Of a stretch of 64,000 nt of DNA, positions 32,398 to 42,005 are shown piece by piece. The stretch comes from Thermoplasmata archaeon. GTDB lineage: Archaea > Thermoplasmatota > Thermoplasmata > Lutacidiplasmatales > UBA184. How positions within the stretch are numbered: the first letter of the stretch is position 1; each line of letters starts with the position of its first letter. The notes beneath the pieces are model-generated. The model was not told the DNA's origin. It worked only from the letters and a program-made list of their open reading frames with translations, and did no database searches. A program made the position numbers and the translations under genes. The stretch spans positions 1 to 64,000 of the forward strand of contig DAHUYN010000006.1 of the NCBI GenBank assembly GCA_027315165.1, written 5' to 3'.

Positions 32398-33167
32398 CGC
32401 CCGGTCGTCGCTGGCCCGCGAACCTCGCCACGCTCGCCAACGGGCTCGTCGGGGTCGGCGCGATCCTCTACACGCTCGCGGGCAACAAGCCGTGGGCCGT
32501 GCTGCTCATCGTCTCCGGCGTCGCGTTCGACGGGCTCGACGGCCACCTCGCGCGTCGGAGCGGTCTCGGCCCGAGCCGGTTCGGCCGTGTCGCCGATTCG
32601 GTCTCCGACGCGATCACCTTCGGGCTCGCCCCCGCGGCGCTCCTCTGGGTGCACACCGACGACCCGCCGGCCTGGGCGCCGTACCTCCTCGAGGCGCACC
32701 TCGTGGCGCTCGCGGTGGCGGGGCTCGCCGTCGCGCGGCTCGTCTACTTCACGCTCCGCGGCTACCAGCGCTCGGACTTCGTCGGCGTCCCGACGCCGAC
32801 GAACGCGCTCGCGGTCTCGCTCGTCGTCCTCTTCCTCGATGCGCCGGCGTTCCTGGGGACGCGGCCCGAGCTCGCGCTCTCCCTCGACCTCCTGCTCGCG
32901 CTCACGATGGTCCTCCCGCTCCCGTTCCCGAAGATCCGTCGGGGGCACCCGCTGCGCGCGGCGATGGCGGCGACCTCGATCGCGCTCGTCGTCGCGGTCC
33001 TTCCCCTGCAGTTCCACCTGGCCCGCACGAGTCTCCCCGTGCTCGTCGGCGAGGCGGCGGCGGCCGTCGCGGCGATCGGGCTGGCAAGCTATTACCTCGT
33101 GGGACCGTTCACGGTGCCGAGGTCGGCGGCTCCGGCCGCCCCGAAGGACGATGCCCGCGAACGCTGA
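32394..33167 (+). CDS. CDP-alcohol phosphatidyltransferase, likely archaetidylserine synthase
   Basis: ANLATLANGLVGVGAILYTL and CDP-OH motif DGLDGHLARRSGLGPSRFGRVADSVSDAITFGLAPA; overlaps the preceding decarboxylase gene by 4 bp. Confidence 0.88.
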   Translation: MTPGRRWPANLATLANGLVGVGAILYTLAGNKPWAVLLIVSGVAFDGLDGHLARRSGLGPSRFGRVADSVSDAITFGLAPAALLWVHTDDPPAWAPYLLEAHLVALAVAGLAVARLVYFTLRGYQRSDFVGVPTPTNALAVSLVVLFLDAPAFLGTRPELALSLDLLLALTMVLPLPFPKIRRGHPLRAAMAATSIALVVAVLPLQFHLARTSLPVLVGEAAAAVAAIGLASYYLVGPFTVPRSAAPAAPKDDARER

Positions 33168-33582
33168 GGCCCCCGGGTTCCACCGTGCCGCCCTGACCGC
33201 GCGCGAGGCGCTCCTCTTCGAGGCCGGCGTCAAGCTCGGCGGCGTCTTCCACCAGTACCTCGGGATGCCCGTCTCGACGACGACCGCGCAGGGGCTCGCG
33301 AGGACGATCGAGAGCGCGGTGCGGCTGCAGCCGTTCGTCACCGACGTGCACGTCGCGATCGACCCGAGCCAGGGCGCCGAGGCCGGCACCGGCCGGTTCG
33401 CCTACCGCTACCTCTCGCCGGAGATGCTCGTCGTCGAGGTGACTCTCCAGGACGGTCCCACGACGGTCGTGGCGAGGCTCGAGCACCGCGCCGACCTCGC
33501 CTACCCGCTGATGTCGGTGCTCACCGTCGGCGCGGTCGACCCCGAGCGGGCCGGCGCGCCCCCCGCGCGTCCGCGAGACTAA
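33151..33582 (+). CDS. mptD: Archaeal dihydroneopterin aldolase (MptD family)
   Basis: LTAREALLFEAGVKLGGVFHQYLGMPVSTTTAQGLARTIESAVRLQPFVTDVHVAID. Confidence 0.75.
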   Translation: MPANAEAPGFHRAALTAREALLFEAGVKLGGVFHQYLGMPVSTTTAQGLARTIESAVRLQPFVTDVHVAIDPSQGAEAGTGRFAYRYLSPEMLVVEVTLQDGPTTVVARLEHRADLAYPLMSVLTVGAVDPERAGAPPARPRD

Positions 33583-35102
33583 CGCGGCATCGGCTCGCGC
33601 TCGGGCGCCTCCGACGGCCAGGTCCGTGACGGCTCGGTCGCGACGGTCCTCGGCGGAGGGGTGCGGCCGAGCGACGCCGGCTCGGTGAAGTTCCAGCGGA
33701 AGTTCGCGTAAAAGCCGATGGCGCTCGCCGCCGCGACCCCGAGGAACTGTGCCAGGAGCGGCGCGGTGCCGCCCTCGAGCAGGCGCGCGAGCAGGACGAG
33801 GTTCGCGAGGAGGGCCAGGACCTGGAACACCGCGTAGAGCGTGAGGTGGACCGGGAGGGGGCGCCCCGTGCGGTCGGAGAAGGTCCAGCGGTAGTTCCAG
33901 GCGAAGTTCCAGAGCATCGCGACGACGAACGCCGCCCCCGAGGCGAGGAGCAGCTCGCGGGCGCCCGAGCCGAGACCCCTCGACACGACCGTGAAGACGA
34001 CGAGATTGACGACGATCCCCGAGGCTCCGACGAGCGCGTAGCGCACGAACCGCTCCGCGGTCCGTCCCAGCTTCGAGGCGCGCACCGGGGCCAGGAGGCG
34101 CCGACGGAGACGGTCCAACGTCGCCGCGACCGTGGCGGGGAACGCGGCGAGCGCCCAGAGGACGTAGAGCGAGTAGTTCCAGTTCCACCCGGTGGCGTCG
34201 TGGTTGCTGTAGGGCGCGCAGCCCGTCGGGACACTGTAGAGAAGGGCGTTGCAGACCGTCGCCACCGGGCTCCACAGGAGGAACGGGAGGAGGAAGGCGA
34301 CGGTCACGGCGGCCGCGAGGGCGGCGCGACGCAGGTCCTTCTCGAGGAGGTAGTAGCCGACGACGAGGACGTTCGCGAACTGCTTCACGCCGAGCGAGAG
34401 GTACTCCGCCCATCGCTGCCGACGGCCCCCGACGCCGACGAACGCGAGCGTGAGGAGGAGCACGACGAGGAGGTCGTTGTAGCCGCTCGCCGCGAGCAGG
34501 ACCACGTACGGCTGCGCGAGCCGCAGCCCGGCGCGCGGGTCCTGCGAGAAGAGCGAGAGGACGCCGAGCCACGCCGCGAGCGAGAGCCACCGGTAGTCGA
34601 GGCCCGGGACGTAGAGGAACTGCAGGAGCGGGAGGTAGACGTAGAACGAGCGGGAGGCGTAGAGGCTCCCGTACTGGGTGTAGTCGAAGACGAGCGGCGT
34701 CGCGTAGGGGTTGTGGCCGGCGAGGAGGAGGCCGAGGTAGCGGGGGGTCGTGTACGGCTCGTCGGTGAGACCGTTCTGAAAGCCGGTGAGGATCGAGACG
34801 ACCCCGAGCCCGAGGCTAAAGAGGGTGAGCCACGTGACCGTCCGCCTCGTCGTCGGCGCTCCGAGGGCGGCGACGAGCCTCGGGAAGGCGACGGCGAAGA
34901 CGAGGAGGCCCAAGCTCGCGGCCGTCTCGACGAGGCCCGAGAGGCCGACCAGCCAGGGGAGGGCGAGGAGCAGGATTGGCGCCCCCGTGCCGACCGCGAG
35001 CGCCGCGAGGAGGCCGAGCGTCGGGCGGTGCCGCTCCGCCAAGGTCCCGGGCCCCACCACGAGCGCTGCCCCGACCGCCCGCCGAGGGCGGCGACAGGGC
35101 AC
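33579..35102 (-). CDS. Polytopic membrane protein (GT87-like glycosyltransferase half) fused to a C-terminal GtrA domain
   Basis: N-terminal multi-TM region with HNPYATPLVFDYTQYGSLYASRSFYVYLPLLQFLY; C-terminal RFVRYALVGASGIVVNLVVFTVVSRGLG...WNFAWNYRWTFSDR...GFYANFRWNF, typical of GtrA. Confidence 0.75.
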   Translation of the reverse strand: MPCRRPRRAVGAALVVGPGTLAERHRPTLGLLAALAVGTGAPILLLALPWLVGLSGLVETAASLGLLVFAVAFPRLVAALGAPTTRRTVTWLTLFSLGLGVVSILTGFQNGLTDEPYTTPRYLGLLLAGHNPYATPLVFDYTQYGSLYASRSFYVYLPLLQFLYVPGLDYRWLSLAAWLGVLSLFSQDPRAGLRLAQPYVVLLAASGYNDLLVVLLLTLAFVGVGGRRQRWAEYLSLGVKQFANVLVVGYYLLEKDLRRAALAAAVTVAFLLPFLLWSPVATVCNALLYSVPTGCAPYSNHDATGWNWNYSLYVLWALAAFPATVAATLDRLRRRLLAPVRASKLGRTAERFVRYALVGASGIVVNLVVFTVVSRGLGSGARELLLASGAAFVVAMLWNFAWNYRWTFSDRTGRPLPVHLTLYAVFQVLALLANLVLLARLLEGGTAPLLAQFLGVAAASAIGFYANFRWNFTEPASLGRTPPPRTVATEPSRTWPSEAPEREPMPR

Positions 35103-35150
35103 TGGCGCGACGGAAGATAATTCCCGTGACCCGCTCGCGCCCGAGCGCGC

Positions 35151-36278
35151 CTAGGCGCGCTCCGCGGGCTCCGTGTAGTGCAGGTCCGTCGGCCCGATGT
35201 AGTGCGCCATCGGACGGATCAGGCGGAGGTCCTGGTACTCCTCGAGGACGTGGGCCGTCCAGCCGACGACGCGGCTCACCGCGAAGGTCGGCGTGAACAG
35301 GTCCTCGGGGATCCCGATCAGCGTGTAGACCGACCCCGAGTAGAGGTCGACGTTGGGGTAGAGCCCCTTCTCGCGGTGCACGACCCCCTCGAGCGCGCGG
35401 AGCGTCTCGTAGTAGCGGAGGTCGTGGTGCGCCTCCCCGACCTGGCGCGACCACTCTCGGAGGATCGTCGCGCGCGGGTCCTCGACCTTGTAGACGCGGT
35501 GGCCGAAGCCCATGATCCGCTCGTGCTTGGCCAGGCGGTCCTTGACGACCTCCTCGGCGCGCTCCGGCGCGCGGATGTCGTCGAGCAGGTCCATCACGCG
35601 CGCGTTCGCGCCTCCGTGGAGCGGGCCCTTGAGCGTCCCGATCGCGCTCGTCACGGCCGAGTAGAGGTCGCTGAGCGTCGACGCCGTGACGCGGGCGGCG
35701 AACGTCGACGCGTTGAGCTCGTGGTCGGCGTGGAGGATGAGCGCGACGTCGAGCGCCTTGACGTCGAGCGGGCTCGGGGCGCGGTCGTCGAGCGCGGCGA
35801 GGAAGTAGGCCGCGTGCGAGAGGTCGGGCCGGCTCGGGAGCGGCGGGAGCCCCCGACGACGGCGGTGGTAGTAGCCGAGCACCGACGGAAGGATCGCCGT
35901 CAGACGGAGCGCGCCCCCGATCGAGCTCGCCCCGGGCTTGGTCTCCTCCGGCTCGAAGATCGCGAGCGCCGAGACCGCGGTCCGCAGGACGTCCATCGGC
36001 GAGCTGTCCTTCGGGATCCGGTCGAGGATCTCCCGGAGCCCCGGTGGGATCTCTCGGAGCGCCGCGAGGCGCTGCGTCAGCTGCTCGAGCTGGGCCGGCG
36101 TCGGGAGCCGGCCGTACCAGAGGAGGTAGGCGACCTCCTCGAACGTCGAGCGGGCCGCCAGCTCGCGGATGTCGTAGCCCTGGTAGAGGAGGCGCCCTCC
36201 CTTGCCGTCGATGAAGCAGATCCTCGATTCAAGCGCGACCACGTCCTCGAGACCGCGCTGAACATCCTCGCTCGCCAT
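35151..36278 (-). CDS. Citrate synthase
   Basis: SRICFIDGKGGRLLYQGYDIRELA, LILHADHELNASTFAARVTASTLSDLYSAVTSAIGTLKGPLHGGAN, IMGFGHRVYKVEDPRA, DLYSGSVYTLIGIP. Confidence 0.96.
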   Translation of the reverse strand: MASEDVQRGLEDVVALESRICFIDGKGGRLLYQGYDIRELAARSTFEEVAYLLWYGRLPTPAQLEQLTQRLAALREIPPGLREILDRIPKDSSPMDVLRTAVSALAIFEPEETKPGASSIGGALRLTAILPSVLGYYHRRRRGLPPLPSRPDLSHAAYFLAALDDRAPSPLDVKALDVALILHADHELNASTFAARVTASTLSDLYSAVTSAIGTLKGPLHGGANARVMDLLDDIRAPERAEEVVKDRLAKHERIMGFGHRVYKVEDPRATILREWSRQVGEAHHDLRYYETLRALEGVVHREKGLYPNVDLYSGSVYTLIGIPEDLFTPTFAVSRVVGWTAHVLEEYQDLRLIRPMAHYIGPTDLHYTEPAERA

Positions 36279-36318
36279 CGGAGTCCTCCTGAGAGCGCTC
36301 TCGCGAGCCGAAGGAGAG

Positions 36319-37788
36319 TTAATCCGTTTCGGCCCGAGGGCCCGTCGCGGCAGGGGGGGCATCGGGGGGGGCGCCGGCGGGGGGCCGGGCGTAGCGACGG
36401 CGCGCGTAGGCGACCTGGGCGGCGGTCCAGAGGGGGATCGAGACGAGGAGCGCGCCGGCGGAGACGAGGAAGACGAGCCGGTAGCTCCCGAGGAGCGAGA
36501 GGACGCCGCTGAGAACGGCCCCGCCGACCGCCGCCACGCCCCCGAGCGCGCTGTTGACCCCGAGGAGGCTCCCCGCGTCGCGCCCGCGCAGGGCCCGGAA
36601 CAGGATGATCGAGCTCCCCGTCGAGTAGAACGCGATCGCCCCGCCGAGGACCCCGAAGGCGAGCGCGTTCGCGCTGTAGCTCGCTCCCGTGGCCAACGGC
36701 ACGAACGTGAACCCGGCAACGGCGAGGTAGCCGAGCGACCGGATGTAGGTCGAGCGGTGGACCACGCGGTCCGCCCCGAGGCGGCTCGTGAGGTTGCCGC
36801 TCGAGGGGAACGAGGCGCTTTGCGCGAGGTTGTTGGCGAAGTTGACCAGGAAGATCGACGAGGCCGCGAGGCCGAGCGAGTAGAGGTAGGGCGTGTAGGA
36901 GATGTTGAACAGGTTCGAGGAGAGGTTGAACAGGAACCCCGCCGCGAAGATGAGCGGGATCTCGTGCCGCATCTCCTCGCGGACCCAGCGGCGGAACCGA
37001 GCGAGGGAGACTCGGGAGAGCTGCGGCCTCTTCGGGAAGAACGGGAAGGAGAACGGGGAGATCGAGGAGTGCCGGAGGCGGGAGGCCAGGCTCTCCGCGT
37101 GCCGGGCCACGCTCTCCGTCGTGAGGCGCCTCGGCGACTCCCGGATCCCGAACCAGACGGCCGTGACCGAGAGGAAGGCGAGCGCCGCGAGGACGAGGAG
37201 GAGCGGTTCGAGCGGTTTCCCTCCGAGGAGCCAGAAGTAGCCGACGAGCAGGCCTCCCATCGCCCCGAAGATGCTCATCTCCTGGAACGAGGCGAAGGCG
37301 TTCGGGCGCTCCTCCTCGTCGAACTGCTCGAGGATCAGGAGGTTCGACGCGCTCGCGCCGGCCGGTGCGACGAGCCCGACGACGACGTAGAGGAGATAGA
37401 CGAGCGGGAGGGTGGGTGAGAAGGCGATGATGACGTAGAGGACCGCGAAGGCGGCGTAGTTGAACAGGAGGAACTTGCGGCGGCTCGGGTAGCGGTCCGA
37501 GAGGTGGCCCCAGAGCATCGAGGCGAAGATGACCGCCCCGTTGAACAGCGACGCCGCGACGGCGACGTCGACCCACGCGCCGTGCAGGGTCGTCAGGATG
37601 AGGAGCGGGAACGCGACCCCGAACCCGGAGGTCGCGGCGTTGATCGGCACGAAGGCGAGGAGCCAGGGCCGGGCGAGGAGCCGGCTCGGCCACGTGCGCA
37701 CGGAGCGTTCCATCGAGCTCTCGAGGCCGAGCGGCGGCTCGGCTAAAGGCGATTCTGCCCGACAGGAAGCGCCGCCGGTTTCGGACAA
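36319..37788 (-). CDS. Major facilitator superfamily transporter
   Basis: About 12 hydrophobic segments; MLWGHLSDRYPSRRKFLLFNY (GxxxDRxxRR motif). Confidence 0.85.
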   Translation of the reverse strand: MSETGGASCRAESPLAEPPLGLESSMERSVRTWPSRLLARPWLLAFVPINAATSGFGVAFPLLILTTLHGAWVDVAVAASLFNGAVIFASMLWGHLSDRYPSRRKFLLFNYAAFAVLYVIIAFSPTLPLVYLLYVVVGLVAPAGASASNLLILEQFDEEERPNAFASFQEMSIFGAMGGLLVGYFWLLGGKPLEPLLLVLAALAFLSVTAVWFGIRESPRRLTTESVARHAESLASRLRHSSISPFSFPFFPKRPQLSRVSLARFRRWVREEMRHEIPLIFAAGFLFNLSSNLFNISYTPYLYSLGLAASSIFLVNFANNLAQSASFPSSGNLTSRLGADRVVHRSTYIRSLGYLAVAGFTFVPLATGASYSANALAFGVLGGAIAFYSTGSSIILFRALRGRDAGSLLGVNSALGGVAAVGGAVLSGVLSLLGSYRLVFLVSAGALLVSIPLWTAAQVAYARRRYARPPAGAPPDAPPAATGPRAETD

Positions 37789-37839
37789 CTCTTATTAAGA
37801 GGGGCCTCTGTCGAGGGCTCGTTCGCGAGGCACACCCCC

Positions 37840-38073
37840 GTGGCGATTGGATTCGTACTCATCAGCACCGCCCCCGCCAAGGAGCACGAGGTCTACACCG
37901 AGCTGCTCCGCGTCAAGGGGATCGTCGAGCTCCACCCGCTCTTCGGCGAGTACGACCTCATCGCGAAGGTCGAGGCGGAGGACTTCAACGCGCTCGGCCA
38001 ACTCGTCGTCGACAAGATCCGCTCGGTCGCGGGCGTCATCGACACGAAGACCCTCACGGGCATCAAGTTCTGA
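37840..38073 (+). CDS. Stand-alone Lrp/AsnC ligand-binding (RAM) domain protein
   Basis: MAIGFVLISTAPAKEHEVYTELLRVKGIVELHPLFGEYDLIAKVEAEDFNALGQLVVDKIRSVAGVIDTKTLTGIKF; no HTH domain. Confidence 0.88.
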   Translation: MAIGFVLISTAPAKEHEVYTELLRVKGIVELHPLFGEYDLIAKVEAEDFNALGQLVVDKIRSVAGVIDTKTLTGIKF

Positions 38074-38090
38074 AGGAGTAGAGGAAACCG

Positions 38091-38426
38091 ATGTTGGACC
38101 TGATCTCGGCGACGGCGCTCACGACCTCCGCCTCCCACTGGCAGAACTTCGTCACGATCCTCCTCCTCGTCTTCGGGCTGTTCTTGGTCCTCGCGGGCGT
38201 CTTCACCGCCTACTTCGGCAGCGGGAAGAGCCGGATGATCGGGGTCCTTCTCCTCGTCGTCGGCATCGTCGCGGGGATCGGCACCGCGCTGTTGTACCAC
38301 TACAGCCTCGGTGACGGGGGCAGCATCTTCGCGCTCCTCTGGGAGTCGTTCCTCGTCGTCCTCGCGGCCGTCGTCGGCGCCCTCGTCGCGGTCGGGATCT
38401 TCCTGGTCGCGATCATGAAGTCGTAG
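38091..38426 (+). CDS. Small membrane protein (about 3 TM), unknown
   Basis: FVTILLLVFGLFLVLAGVFTAYFGSGKSRMIGVLLLVVGIVAGIGTALLYHY. Confidence 0.65.
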   Translation: MLDLISATALTTSASHWQNFVTILLLVFGLFLVLAGVFTAYFGSGKSRMIGVLLLVVGIVAGIGTALLYHYSLGDGGSIFALLWESFLVVLAAVVGALVAVGIFLVAIMKS

Positions 38427-38461
38427 GGCGGTCGAGGGGGCACGAGCGCCCCGACCCGACG

Positions 38462-39325
38462 ATGGCGGCGCCCCGCGTGGTCACGCTGACGACCGACATC
38501 GGCAGCGCCTACGCCGCCCAGCTGAAGGCGGTCCTGCTCGAGCGCCTCCCCCCAGGCCACCTCGTCGACATCGCCCACGACCTCGCGGCGCACCGGATCG
38601 AGGAGGCCGCGTTCCTTCTCGCCCACATCGGCCCGGCGTTCCCCGCCGGCACCGTGCACCTCGCCGTCGTCGACCCCGGGGTCGGAAGCGCTCGGGCCCC
38701 GGTGGCGCTCGCCTGCCGCGACGGAAGCCTCCTGGTCGGCCCCGACAACGGGGTCCTCGCGCCCCTCGCCCGACGCCTCGGGGGGGCGAGGGCGGTGCGG
38801 CTCGACCCGGCCCGCCTGGGTCGTCGGGGCCGGGTCAGCGCAACGTTCGAGGGGCGGGACCTGTTCGCGCCCGCGGCCGCCCTGCTCGCGACCGGCGTGC
38901 CCCTCGAGCGCCTCGGGCCGCCCTGGCGCTACCGTCGGCTCGCGCTCCCGAGGCCCCGACGGTCGGCGTCGAGGTTGGTCGGCTCGATCCTGCACGTCGA
39001 CCACTTCGCCAACGCGATCACGAACCTTCCGACCGAGTGGTCCCCGCGGGTCGGCCGCGACGTCGAGGTGCGTCTCGGCCCCGTCCTGTGCCGGCTGGCC
39101 CGGCGTCGCACCTACGCCGAGCTGGCCCCGGGCGAGGCCGGCCTCCTCGGCTCGAGCTTCGGCACCCTCGAGGTCGCGGTGCGGGAGGGACGGGCCGCGG
39201 AGCTTCTCGGGCTGCGGGTCGGGCTCGAGGTCGAGGTCCTCCGGCGTCCCCGCTCCCCGCGCACCGCTCGCGTCTCCCCCTCGCGCGCGCGCCGGGCCTC
39301 TCGCCGCCGAGAATACGGTAAATAG
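38462..39325 (+). CDS. S-adenosyl-L-methionine hydrolase / DUF62 family protein
   Basis: VTLTTDIGSAYAAQLKAVLL, HIGPAFPAGTVHLAVVDPGVGSAR, LLVGPDNGVLAPLAR, VDHFANAITNLP. Confidence 0.85.
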   Translation: MAAPRVVTLTTDIGSAYAAQLKAVLLERLPPGHLVDIAHDLAAHRIEEAAFLLAHIGPAFPAGTVHLAVVDPGVGSARAPVALACRDGSLLVGPDNGVLAPLARRLGGARAVRLDPARLGRRGRVSATFEGRDLFAPAAALLATGVPLERLGPPWRYRRLALPRPRRSASRLVGSILHVDHFANAITNLPTEWSPRVGRDVEVRLGPVLCRLARRRTYAELAPGEAGLLGSSFGTLEVAVREGRAAELLGLRVGLEVEVLRRPRSPRTARVSPSRARRASRRREYGK

Positions 39326-39380
39326 CGAGGGCCGTACCTTCCCGACGGGCCCCCGCGAGGAGGCCGGGGCGGGTCGGACG

Positions 39381-40514
39381 GTGGCAAAGCGCGACTACTA
39401 CGAGGTGCTCGGCGTCCCGCGCACCGCCACGACCGACGAGGTGAAGTCCGCGTACCGGCGCCTCGCCCGCCAGTACCACCCCGACGTGCACAAGGGGGAC
39501 CGCGCCGTCGCCGAGGAGCGGTTCAAGGAGGTTTCCGAGGCCTACGAGGTCCTCGCCGACGACGAGAAGCGGCATCGGTACGATGCGAGCGGGTTCTCGG
39601 GGGTCGAGACCGACTTCGGACCCGGCGGGTTCAACTGGCAGAACTTCACCCACGTCGGCGACCTCGAGGACCTGTTCGGCGGCTCGTCGTTCTTCCAGCA
39701 GCTCTTCGAGCAGGGGCTCTTCGGCATGCCCGGCGGGCGGCGCCGGAGCGCTCGCGGCAGCGACCTCGAGGTCGCGGTCCGGCTCCCGCTCTCCGCGGCC
39801 GTCGAGGGGGCCGAGCCGACGCTCGAGGTGCCGTTCGCGGGCCGCTGCGACAGCTGCCGGGGCACGGGGGCGAAGGACGGCACCGCGCTCGAGGTCTGTC
39901 CCGAGTGCGAGGGCCGAGGACAGGTCCGTCGGAGCCAGGCGCGCGGCGTGAGCCAGCTGATCACGATCAGCGAGTGTCCGATGTGCCACGGGCGGGGCCG
40001 TCGCATCAAGGTCCCCTGCCCGACGTGCGACGGCACGGGGACGACGCGGCGCACGCGTCGCATCCAGGTCACGATCCCCCCCGGCGTCGACGAGGGGCAG
40101 GTCCTTCGAGTCCCCGGCCAGGGCATGCCCGGCCCCGGGGGCGCCCCCTCGGGTGACCTCTTCGTCCAGGTCGTCTTCGAGCCGTCCCAGAACCTCCGAC
40201 GCGAGGGGCCGGACGCCTACGGGGATGTGACGATCCCGCTCGCGGACGCGGTCCTCGGCTCGGAGGTCCGCGTGCCGACGATCCTCGGAGAGGCGCTCCT
40301 CAAGGTCCCGCCGGGGACGCAACCCGAGAGCCAGTTCCGCCTTCGCGGGGAGGGGTTCCCGAGGCTTCGGGCCCGGGACCGGGGGGACCTCATCTACACG
40401 GTGCACGTCGAGATCCCTCGCAACCTCAGCAGCAGCCAGCGGGAGGCGCTGCGCGAGGTCCTCGGGGCCGCCCGCGCCCCGAGCCGCAAGGGCGGGCTCT
40501 TCGGCCGCCACTAG
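39381..40514 (+). CDS. dnaJ: Chaperone DnaJ
   Basis: J domain MAKRDYYEVLGVPRTATTDEVKSAYRRLARQYHPDVHKGD, four zinc-finger repeats CDSCRGTG/CPECEGRG/CPMCHGRG/CPTCDGTG. GTG start. Confidence 0.96.
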   Translation: MAKRDYYEVLGVPRTATTDEVKSAYRRLARQYHPDVHKGDRAVAEERFKEVSEAYEVLADDEKRHRYDASGFSGVETDFGPGGFNWQNFTHVGDLEDLFGGSSFFQQLFEQGLFGMPGGRRRSARGSDLEVAVRLPLSAAVEGAEPTLEVPFAGRCDSCRGTGAKDGTALEVCPECEGRGQVRRSQARGVSQLITISECPMCHGRGRRIKVPCPTCDGTGTTRRTRRIQVTIPPGVDEGQVLRVPGQGMPGPGGAPSGDLFVQVVFEPSQNLRREGPDAYGDVTIPLADAVLGSEVRVPTILGEALLKVPPGTQPESQFRLRGEGFPRLRARDRGDLIYTVHVEIPRNLSSSQREALREVLGAARAPSRKGGLFGRH

Positions 40515-40521
40515 GTCGACG

Positions 40522-41166
40522 ATGCCCGACGACGAGGAGACGGCGGTCCCGGATCACTACTTCACGGAGCGGCCGCGAAGCGCGACAGCGCCGACGCAGC
40601 GTCGCTTCCTCTACCGCGGCGAGATCCTCCACTTCGAGGTCGACCGCGGCGTGTTCTCCTCGCACGGCCTCGACCCGGGGACCGCGCTGCTGATCGAGGC
40701 GCTCGCCCCGGGCCCGGCGCAGCGGGTCCTCGACCTCGGCTGCGGCTGGGGCGCGGTCGGCATCGCCGCCGCGCGGGCGGCGCCCCGAGGGCACGTCGTC
40801 CTCACCGACGTCAACCGCCGGGCGGTGCACCTCGCCCGGAAGAACCTCCGGCGCAACCGCATCCAGAACGCCGAGGTCCGCACCGGCCCGCTGTTCGACC
40901 CCGTCCCCGACGAGCGGTTCGACTGGATCGCGACGAACCCCCCCTACCATGTGGGCCGCGAGACGATCCTCCGGCTCCTCGAGGAGGCGCCCCGACACCT
41001 CGAACCGGAGGGTACGCTGCTCGTGGTCGGCAAGGGAAGCCACGGCATCCTCTACTACCAGGCGTGGCTCTCGGAGCACTTCCCCGGAACGGTCGAGGTC
41101 CTCGGCCGCGGGAGCGGCTACCGCGTCGTCGCGGCCCGCCTCGCCCCGAAGAGCCGGAAGGCGTAG
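40522..41166 (+). CDS. RsmC-like class I methyltransferase
   Basis: DHYFTERPRS, VFSSHGLDPGTALLIEAL, VLDLGCGWGAVGIAAA, FDWIATNPPYHVGRE. Confidence 0.88.
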   Translation: MPDDEETAVPDHYFTERPRSATAPTQRRFLYRGEILHFEVDRGVFSSHGLDPGTALLIEALAPGPAQRVLDLGCGWGAVGIAAARAAPRGHVVLTDVNRRAVHLARKNLRRNRIQNAEVRTGPLFDPVPDERFDWIATNPPYHVGRETILRLLEEAPRHLEPEGTLLVVGKGSHGILYYQAWLSEHFPGTVEVLGRGSGYRVVAARLAPKSRKA

Positions 41167-41840
41167 AGCCGGCCCAGGTGGCGCAGGTACTGTCGGAGCT
41201 GGTCTCCGCCGAGCTTGCTCTCGCCCGCGAGACGCGGCGCGAACGCGTAGGGGACCTCGAGCACGGGTCGGGGCCGGCAGCGGACGAGGACCTCGAGGGC
41301 GATCTTGTAGCCGGTCGGCGCCAGTGTCGCACGCGAGAGGATGCGTCGGTCGAAGGCGAAGAAGCCGCTCATCGGGTCGGAGACCGGCGTGAGCGGGCGG
41401 GCCAGCGCCTGCGCGCCCCGCGAGATCACGCGCCGAACCCCCGTGAGCCCCTCGGAGCGCGCGCCGGGAAGGTGGCGGCTCGCGAGGACGAACTCGGCGC
41501 GCCCGTCGCGGATCGGCGACACCAGCGCCGGGAGGAGCTCGGGCGGATGGCTGCCGTCGGCGTCCATCACGGCGACGACCTCCGAGCCGGCGTGCCCGAT
41601 CCCCTCGAGGACCGCCGAGGCGAGACCGAGCCGGGCGGCCCGCTCGAGGAGGACGAACGTGCCGCGCCTCGCGAGCTCCGCGACGAGCGCCGCGGTCCCG
41701 TCCGGGGAGTTGTCGTCGACGACGACGATCTCGCCACCAAAGCCGCCGACGGCCGCGCGCAGCCTCGGCTCGAGGATCTCGAGGGACCGTCGCTCGTTGT
41801 ACGTGGGGAGGACCACGGAGAACGAGGGCGGACCCGACAC
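41118..41840 (-). CDS. GT2 glycosyltransferase, dolichol-phosphate mannosyltransferase (DPM1)-like
   Basis: SVVLPTYNERRSLEILEPRLR, EIVVVDDNSPDGTAALV, VAVMDADGSHPPELLPALV, PMSGFFAFDRRIL. Convergent 49-bp overlap with the preceding gene. Confidence 0.9.
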   Translation of the reverse strand: MSGPPSFSVVLPTYNERRSLEILEPRLRAAVGGFGGEIVVVDDNSPDGTAALVAELARRGTFVLLERAARLGLASAVLEGIGHAGSEVVAVMDADGSHPPELLPALVSPIRDGRAEFVLASRHLPGARSEGLTGVRRVISRGAQALARPLTPVSDPMSGFFAFDRRILSRATLAPTGYKIALEVLVRCRPRPVLEVPYAFAPRLAGESKLGGDQLRQYLRHLGRLYAFRLFGARRAATTR

Positions 41841-42005
41841 GACGGGTCCACGCCGTGACCGCTAATGGGGTTGAGGGGCTCTGAGGGGGGCGGGCGACCG
41901 AAGCGCTTATGAACAGTGGCCATCTCGGCGCCGCCACTCCCGCCATGGAGAGGGCCGGCGCTCGCCGCTGCGCCCCCGGTCCGCGGGAGACAGCACGCCA
42001 GGAGT

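Noticed and set aside
39381-40514. DnaJ as part of a dnaK-grpE-dnaJ locus
   Set aside because: Neighbours are DUF62 and an RsmC-like methyltransferase; no DnaK or GrpE ORF in the window.
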